Origin: an uncultured Gammaproteobacteria bacterium
GTDB taxonomy: Bacteria; Pseudomonadota; Gammaproteobacteria; Arenicellales; UBA868
Reading direction: 5' to 3'
DNA: 19,614 bases
Assembly: GCA_913051905.1 (NCBI GenBank)
Contig: CAJXBY010000034.1
Location: forward strand, 1 to 19,614
Below the pieces are notes generated by a model. It did no database searches. It saw only the letters and a program-made list of their open reading frames with translations, and was not told where the DNA came from. Every line of letters begins with the position of its first letter. The stretch's first letter is position 1. Positions 15,459-19,614 of this stretch are shown in pieces. The position numbers and the translations under genes are program-made.

Positions 15459-16013
15459 ATGGGCAACCGACTGAGCAAAATCTACACACGGACCGGCGAC
15501 GACGGTACCACCGGACTCGGGGATGGTTCCCGGGTTAACAAAACCTGTGCCCGTGTGGAGGCCATGGGCAACACCGACGAGTTGAACTGCATCATCGGCA
15601 TTCTCATGACCGAACAACTGCCCAAGTCCCTCAGGGAAACCATGACCCGTGTACAGCATACGTTGTTTGACATCGGAGGTGAACTGAGCATCCCGTCAAG
15701 TGCGATGGTCCCCCAGGCCAGGGTAATCGACCTCGAGTCGGTACTCGATGAACTCAACGAGGAACTGCCGCCTTTGAAGGAATTTATTCTGCCCGGTGGC
15801 TCACAGCAGTCCGCGGTCTGTCATCTTGCCCGGAGCGTCTGCCGGCGCCTCGAACGAAGCCTCTTCGCAGTGGACGACGGTCACCCGGTGTCGCCCGTCT
15901 CCCTTCAATACGTCAACCGCCTGTCGGATCTGCTGTTTGTTGTTGCCCGAGTTCTCAACCGGATGTCCGGTGCTGACGACGTTCTCTGGGAGCATGATCG
16001 TCATGCGGATTGA
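15459..16013 (+). CDS. PduO-type cob(I)alamin adenosyltransferase
   Basis: A 184-residue protein of the ATP:corrinoid adenosyltransferase family PduO/EutT-like, which moves the 5'-deoxyadenosyl group of ATP to cob(I)alamin to give coenzyme B12. It starts with the family ATP-binding signature KIYTRTGDDGTTGLGDGSRVNK (about 6-27). This is followed by GNTDELNCIIG (37-47), the arginine-rich helix ARSVCRRLERSL, and the closing YVNRLSDLLFVVARVLN, all positioned as in trimeric PduO enzymes. AAGGA lies about 11 bases before the ATG, rather far. The gene follows glycerate 2-kinase by 43 bases and converges on ampD with 17 bases between stops. No B12-dependent mutase, dehydratase or cobalamin riboswitch is visible in the window, so the enzyme it supplies is unknown. 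Confidence 0.94.
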   Translation: MGNRLSKIYTRTGDDGTTGLGDGSRVNKTCARVEAMGNTDELNCIIGILMTEQLPKSLRETMTRVQHTLFDIGGELSIPSSAMVPQARVIDLESVLDELNEELPPLKEFILPGGSQQSAVCHLARSVCRRLERSLFAVDDGHPVSPVSLQYVNRLSDLLFVVARVLNRMSGADDVLWEHDRHAD

Positions 16014-16030
16014 ACCGACTTTCCCGTAAG

Positions 16031-16591
16031 TCAGATCATTCGACGGTAACGTGCCCAGTCGAAACCCGGTCCTGGATCAGTTTTGCGGCCCGGTGCCACG
16101 TCACTGTGCCCCACGATGTTCTCTGGCGTAATTGCAGGAAAGGAGACTGTCAGTAACCGCGTGAGTACAGACAGGGTCTGATACTGCAGCACCGTAAATG
16201 TGTCTGTATCGGTACCTTCCAATTCCACACCGACAGAGAAATCATTGACGTTGGAACGTCCCCGGTGTTCTGATATTCCTGCATGCCATGCCCGGTACGA
16301 GGTCGGGACGAACTGAATGATCTGACCCTCACGTCGGATAAAGAAATGCGCTGACACCTTCAGATTGCAAATCTCCTCGTAATAAGGATGGGCTGCGGCA
16401 TTGAGCTGGTTGAGAAAAAACCGAGCGACTGCATCACCAGTGTACTCACCCGGGGGCAGGCTAATGGCATGGATCACCAGGACCTCGGGAAGCTGACCCT
16501 CCGGCCGGTCATCATGATTCGGTGACAACAGTCGGGACGCACCGTCGACCCATCCAGTGTGACGATCCAGCTGCAGGGTCGGAGCTTTCAC
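16031..16591 (-). CDS. ampD: AmpD, 1,6-anhydro-N-acetylmuramyl-L-alanine amidase
   Basis: A 186-residue zinc amidase of the N-acetylmuramoyl-L-alanine amidase 2 type, matching cytoplasmic AmpD in length (about 180-190) and lacking a signal peptide. It removes the peptide from anhydro-muropeptides taken up during wall recycling; in many gammaproteobacteria this also keeps beta-lactamase regulation low. Zinc ligands are H41 (VIHAISLPPGEY), H162 (VGHSDVAPGRK) and D172 (TDPGPGFDW). E123 in VGVELEG and K170 match the catalytic glutamate and lysine of the Citrobacter enzyme. The start is GTG 16591-16589, which overlaps the stop of the upstream SAM hydroxide adenosyltransferase gene (GTGA), so the two are translationally coupled. 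No ampE or ampR follows: the next gene is on the opposite strand. Confidence 0.94.
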   Translation of the reverse strand: MKAPTLQLDRHTGWVDGASRLLSPNHDDRPEGQLPEVLVIHAISLPPGEYTGDAVARFFLNQLNAAAHPYYEEICNLKVSAHFFIRREGQIIQFVPTSYRAWHAGISEHRGRSNVNDFSVGVELEGTDTDTFTVLQYQTLSVLTRLLTVSFPAITPENIVGHSDVAPGRKTDPGPGFDWARYRRMI

Positions 16592-17340
16592 GTCTGCACC
16601 GCATCCCCGACGCAGAGACCGAGCAACTCCTCTGCCGATCCCTGGTTGACTGCGAATTCGACCAAACCCATCGAATTCACGGTCCAGAAACCTGTCCCAG
16701 CCGAAACCCCAGCGAAGTATCCGGCGTAGGTCAGACGGTGATCACCGACCGAAAACAAACGGCTAGTGCTGAACTGTGCCCCCCGTAGGCCGGTGATGAC
16801 GTTTCCATACCGGTCAACATGTATGACGCGCGAAAGATCTGGAGAGCTCCCCTCAGCCAATTGCGCCGTAACCGTAATCAGGGGATCGTCTATTCTGAAA
16901 AGCTCCCCCTTTTTGCCAGTCACGAGGTCTGCAGCAACCGGCACGAAGACGTCGCGCCCATGGAAAGTCCGGGAACGAGGTTCCTCTGCGGTTTGAATGC
17001 GGTAATAACTCGCTTGTCCATTAGACCTGGCAAGGGCCGCGCTGAATAGTCCATTATCCGGCCCGACCAGCCAGCGTTCATCCAACCGGATCGCGAGACC
17101 CACCCGGTCGCTGCCGACACCTGGATCGACCACGCCGACGAGCACCGTGCCCCGGGGCGTCTGATCGAGTAAGGCCGCCAGCAACACCCCCGAGCAGGAC
17201 ACGTCGAACGCCTCTGTATCATGAAAAAGATCAATCACTTTTACACCCGGCTGTACTACAGCCGCAGCAGCATGCATCTGCCCGATGTAGATGCTGCCGG
17301 AACCGAAATCGGTGAATAGAGCTAACGGGCCTTCAATCAT
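16588..17340 (-). CDS. SAM hydroxide adenosyltransferase (DUF62 family)
   Basis: A 250-residue protein of the DUF62 family, relatives of fluorinase and chlorinase that split S-adenosylmethionine into adenosine and methionine using water-derived hydroxide. Conserved parts: FTDFG (9-13), VVDPGVGSDRVG (70-81), GPDNGLF (93-99), FHGRDVFVP (126-134), HVDRYGNVITG (174-184) and NSMGLVEFAVNQGSAEE (222-238). The putative catalytic triad D72, R79 and H127 matches the Asp-Arg-His set of the archaeal enzyme PH0463, which argues for hydrolysis rather than halogenation. AGGTG about 8 bases upstream supports ATG 17340. It begins 52 bases after the alpha-operon terminator on the same strand and ends overlapping ampD by four bases. 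Its physiological role is poorly known. Confidence 0.92.
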   Translation of the reverse strand: MIEGPLALFTDFGSGSIYIGQMHAAAAVVQPGVKVIDLFHDTEAFDVSCSGVLLAALLDQTPRGTVLVGVVDPGVGSDRVGLAIRLDERWLVGPDNGLFSAALARSNGQASYYRIQTAEEPRSRTFHGRDVFVPVAADLVTGKKGELFRIDDPLITVTAQLAEGSSPDLSRVIHVDRYGNVITGLRGAQFSTSRLFSVGDHRLTYAGYFAGVSAGTGFWTVNSMGLVEFAVNQGSAEELLGLCVGDAVQT

Positions 17341-17391
17341 TTAGTTACACCTGAGGGCTACCTAGCCTCGAATCATATACGACTTACCTGC

Positions 17392-17417
17392 AAAAAAGCC
17401 CCGCTTCGTGCGGGGCT
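17392..17417 (-). terminator. Rho-independent terminator of the alpha operon
   Basis: On the minus strand, AGCCCCGC (17417-17410), loop ACGAA, GCGGGGCT (17404-17397) form a perfect 8-bp GC-rich stem. A T-run (17397-17392, sharing the last stem base) follows. It lies 33 bases after the rplQ stop and ends the rpsK-rpsD-rpoA-rplQ transcript. Confidence 0.93.
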
Positions 17418-17450
17418 CTCATGAAGTGATCAGCCGGCGAGGGAATATCT

Positions 17451-17834
17451 CTATTCTTCCTTGTCTTCTCCCTCGTCGGGTCTATCCAGCAGTTGGACGT
17501 ATGCCATCGGTGCACTGTCACCGGTGCGCAGACCACATTTGAGAATTCGCGTATAACCTCCCGGTCGATTCTTGAATCTCGGCGCCAAATCATCAAACAG
17601 CTTGGTCACGGCACCTCGGTCTCCTAATCGGGCAAGAGCAAGCCGCCTGTTCGCCAGACTGGGCGTCTTGGCCATCGTGATCAGAGGTTCTGCGACGCGC
17701 CGCAGCTCTTTGGCTTTCGGCAGCGTGGTGCGGATCTGTTCGTGGCGAAATAATGAGGCCGCCATATTCCTGAACATGGCCTTGCGATGACTCGAGTTTC
17801 TACCGAGTATCCGCCCGGATTTATAGTGGCGCAT
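17451..17834 (-). CDS. rplQ: 50S ribosomal protein L17
   Basis: The 127-residue protein has the same length as the E. coli L17 and begins with the family sequence [24 protein letters not shown]. The conserved core includes [12 protein letters not shown], the [11 protein letters not shown] region, [20 protein letters not shown] and a closing [12 protein letters not shown]. An acidic tail (DEGEDKEE) follows. L17 binds 23S rRNA near the exit tunnel. AGAGGAC 7 bases before ATG 17834 fixes the start. It lies 19 bases after rpoA, the last gene of the alpha operon, and is followed by a strong terminator. Nothing unusual is seen. Confidence 0.98.
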   Translation of the reverse strand: MRHYKSGRILGRNSSHRKAMFRNMAASLFRHEQIRTTLPKAKELRRVAEPLITMAKTPSLANRRLALARLGDRGAVTKLFDDLAPRFKNRPGGYTRILKCGLRTGDSAPMAYVQLLDRPDEGEDKEE

Positions 17835-17853
17835 TGTTCCGTCCTCTTGACTG

Positions 17854-18858
17854 TCAGTGCAGACCGTTTCGACTGTCCCGCCTGAGTGATGCCGGGGGCC
17901 AGTTCTCGAGCCTTACTCCGAGCGACAGGCCGCGGCTGGCCAGTACGTCCTTTATCTCAGTGAGCGACTTCTTGCCGAGATTGGGCGTCTTCAACAGCTC
18001 GACTTCAGTCCGCTGTATAAGGTCACCGATAAAATAGATGTTTTCGGCCTTCAGGCAGTTTGCAGACCGCACCGTCAACTCCAGCTCGTCTACAGGGCGC
18101 AACAACAGTGGATCGATCTTGTCTTCAGCGGATTCCCCGGCAGGTCGATCGGTTTCTTCCAGTCGCACAAACACAGATATCTGTTCATGCAAAATGGTCG
18201 CCGCCCGGCGAACCGCATCTTCCGGGTCGATCGTGCCGTTGGTTTCTATCTCCATGACCAGTTTATCGAGATCAGTGCGTTGTTCTACACGGGCATTCTC
18301 GACTGTGTAGGAGACCCGCTGTATGGGGCTGTAGGATGCATCAAGTTTCAGTACACCCACGGCACGGGTCTCATCTTCATCACCAGTTTTGTCAACCACC
18401 TGATAGCCACGCCCTGTGGTCACCGTGATCTCCATACTCAGCTCACCCTCGTCAGAAAGATGGGCAATCTGATGATCAGGATTGACGACCTCTACATCAT
18501 GATCGAGTTGTATATCCCCTGCCGTCATGACCCCGGGGCCCTTTCGGGTCACACGCAGGACCGTTTCAGTACGGTTGTGCATACGCACCGCCAGGTTTTT
18601 CAGGTTGAGCAGGATCTCAATAACATCCTCTTGGACACCTGGGATTGACGAATATTCGTGCAGAACACCCTCAATGCGCACTTCGGTCACCGCCGCCCCA
18701 GACATCGAGGAAAGCAGAATCCGGCGCAACGCGTTTCCCAGCGTATAGCCAAAACCGCGTTCAAGGGGCTCCAGCGTGACCCGTGCTTTTGTTGCGTCGT
18801 AGTTGTCGACGTTTATCACACTGGGCTTAAGAAATTCGCGATTGGTTTCCTGCATCAT
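17854..18858 (-). CDS. rpoA: RNA polymerase alpha subunit
   Basis: The 334-residue alpha subunit is slightly longer than the E. coli protein (329). The N-terminal domain (about 1-235) used for dimerisation and beta/beta' binding shows [19 protein letters not shown] (33-51). An acidic linker (about 236-250) leads to the C-terminal domain, which binds UP elements and activators: R264, N267 and K270 in [12 protein letters not shown] match E. coli R265, N268 and K271, and [16 protein letters not shown] follows. The tail after the ENWPP motif ([12 protein letters not shown]) is somewhat basic. Two ATG codons stand side by side; GAGGA 6 bases before the first (18858) favours it. The gene lies between rpsD and rplQ in the standard alpha operon. 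Confidence 0.98.
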   Translation of the reverse strand: MMQETNREFLKPSVINVDNYDATKARVTLEPLERGFGYTLGNALRRILLSSMSGAAVTEVRIEGVLHEYSSIPGVQEDVIEILLNLKNLAVRMHNRTETVLRVTRKGPGVMTAGDIQLDHDVEVVNPDHQIAHLSDEGELSMEITVTTGRGYQVVDKTGDEDETRAVGVLKLDASYSPIQRVSYTVENARVEQRTDLDKLVMEIETNGTIDPEDAVRRAATILHEQISVFVRLEETDRPAGESAEDKIDPLLLRPVDELELTVRSANCLKAENIYFIGDLIQRTEVELLKTPNLGKKSLTEIKDVLASRGLSLGVRLENWPPASLRRDSRNGLH

Positions 18859-18955
18859 TTGTGTTCCTCAAGGAGTTGTTCGTCTCTACATATCCGGGAA
18901 GGTGGTGTGGTCGGCCGGGTTCCGGGCTTCCCCGCAGTCTTCTGCCAGACTGGCT

Positions 18956-19579
18956 CTATTTCGAATACAGTGCGACGACCAGTGATTCGTCGATGTTCTG
19001 TGACAAGTCGGCCCGGTCCGGGACTGTCTTGAATACCCCCTTAACCACTTTGCTGTCGACCTCAACCCAGGAGACGAATCCGAGTTGCTCCGCAATTTCA
19101 AGAGACGCCTTGATTCGCAACTGATTTTTACTCTTCTCACGCACCTCGATCTCATCACCTGGTCGAACCTGATACGAAGCAATGTTGACCCGGCGGCCGT
19201 TGACCTGGATCGCATTGTGGCTCACGAGTTGTCTGGCTTCTGCCCTTGTGATACCGAAACCCATGCGGTAGACCACGTTGTCGAGCCGGCATTCCAGCAG
19301 CGTCAGAAGATTCTCGCCGGTCGAGCCCTTGCCTTGCGCTGCTCTGGTGTAGTAGCTGCGAAACTGCTTTTCCATTAAACCATACATGTTCCGCACTTTT
19401 TGTTTTTCGCGGAGTTGGGTCCCATACACCGTGATTCTTGGCCGTCGCGAACCGGCTTTGAATCCCGGCGGCCGGTCAAACTTGCACTTTGAATCGATCG
19501 GGCGCATCGGGCTTTTCAGAAATAGGTCGGTGCCTTCGCGTCGCGCGAGTTTGCAGGTTGGTCCTCTGTATCTGGCCAT
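18956..19579 (-). CDS. rpsD: 30S ribosomal protein S4
   Basis: A 207-residue S4, close in length to E. coli (206), starting [24 protein letters not shown]. Conserved parts are [47 protein letters not shown], and the S4 RNA-binding domain (about 97-160) with [36 protein letters not shown]. Only two N-terminal cysteines (C9, C32) are present, so it is the zinc-free form. S4 binds 16S rRNA early in assembly. In E. coli it also represses translation of the alpha operon; a comparable mRNA site would lie outside this window. GGAGAG 8 bases upstream supports ATG 19579. It follows rpsK by 15 bases and precedes rpoA by 97 bases. Confidence 0.98.
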   Translation of the reverse strand: MARYRGPTCKLARREGTDLFLKSPMRPIDSKCKFDRPPGFKAGSRRPRITVYGTQLREKQKVRNMYGLMEKQFRSYYTRAAQGKGSTGENLLTLLECRLDNVVYRMGFGITRAEARQLVSHNAIQVNGRRVNIASYQVRPGDEIEVREKSKNQLRIKASLEIAEQLGFVSWVEVDSKVVKGVFKTVPDRADLSQNIDESLVVALYSK

Positions 19580-19594
19580 GGGATAACTCTCCGT

Positions 19595-19614
19595 TCAGAC
19601 GCGGCGTCGTTTAG
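19595..19614 (-). CDS. rpsK: 30S ribosomal protein S11 (last codons only)
   Basis: Only the end of the gene is in the window. On the minus strand the frame entering at 19612 reads Lys-Arg-Arg-Arg-Val and stops at TGA 19597-19595. This KRRRV ending is the universal C-terminus of S11. The position just before rpsD matches the standard order rpsM-rpsK-rpsD-rpoA-rplQ. The call rests on five codons plus gene order. Confidence 0.85.

Noticed and set aside
17341..17391. SAM-responsive riboswitch before the SAM hydroxide adenosyltransferase gene
   Set aside because: Only 52 bases separate the alpha-operon terminator from the start codon, too short for known SAM riboswitch aptamers plus expression platform, and no matching stems are visible.

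Overview
The window looks like chromosomal housekeeping and accessory DNA from a free-living gammaproteobacterium of moderately high GC content. Three things support this: the ribosomal alpha-operon order rpsK-rpsD-rpoA-rplQ, a LexA box of the CTGT-N8-ACAG type in front of lexA-imuA-imuB, and AmgK, AmpD and LexA proteins of gamma/beta-proteobacterial type. No insertion sequence, phage gene, CRISPR array, tRNA or rRNA was seen, and no gene appears frameshifted. The species cannot be named from the sequence.

Layout, left to right. Positions 1-3556 hold the 3' part of fdhD (+), converging on a minus-strand group: a large membrane Amt-GGDEF fusion protein (ammonium transporter/sensor fused to a diguanylate cyclase), a small DUF6494-like protein, and a soluble ABC ATPase. 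Positions 3841-6164 hold a Gfo/Idh/MocA oxidoreductase (+) facing an MFS permease (-). Positions 6320-10646 (+) start with a LexA-controlled promoter and run through lexA, imuA and imuB (mutagenesis cassette), then amgK (amino-sugar kinase of cell-wall recycling) and a CsaA-like tRNA-binding protein. Positions 10653-13792 (-) hold a DmdC-like acyl-CoA dehydrogenase and, upstream of it, an OFA-type MFS permease. The two are separated by a long terminator-like hairpin that also contains a plausible promoter. A 345-base divergent spacer follows. Positions 14138-16013 (+) hold glycerate 2-kinase and a PduO-type corrinoid adenosyltransferase. Positions 16031-17340 (-) hold a translationally coupled pair, SAM hydroxide adenosyltransferase (DUF62) then AmpD. 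Positions 17392-19614 (-) are the end of the alpha operon, closed by a strong Rho-independent terminator.

How the genes relate. LexA represses its own promoter and, by inference from the 4-base lexA/imuA overlap, also the ImuA-ImuB module. The usual third member, dnaE2, is not next to it. AmgK and AmpD both belong to peptidoglycan recycling but lie in separate transcription units, and murU, the usual partner of amgK, is absent from the window. The most unusual protein is the Amt-GGDEF fusion, which would link external ammonium to c-di-GMP synthesis. The rest are ordinary metabolic or transport genes whose substrates cannot be fixed from sequence alone.
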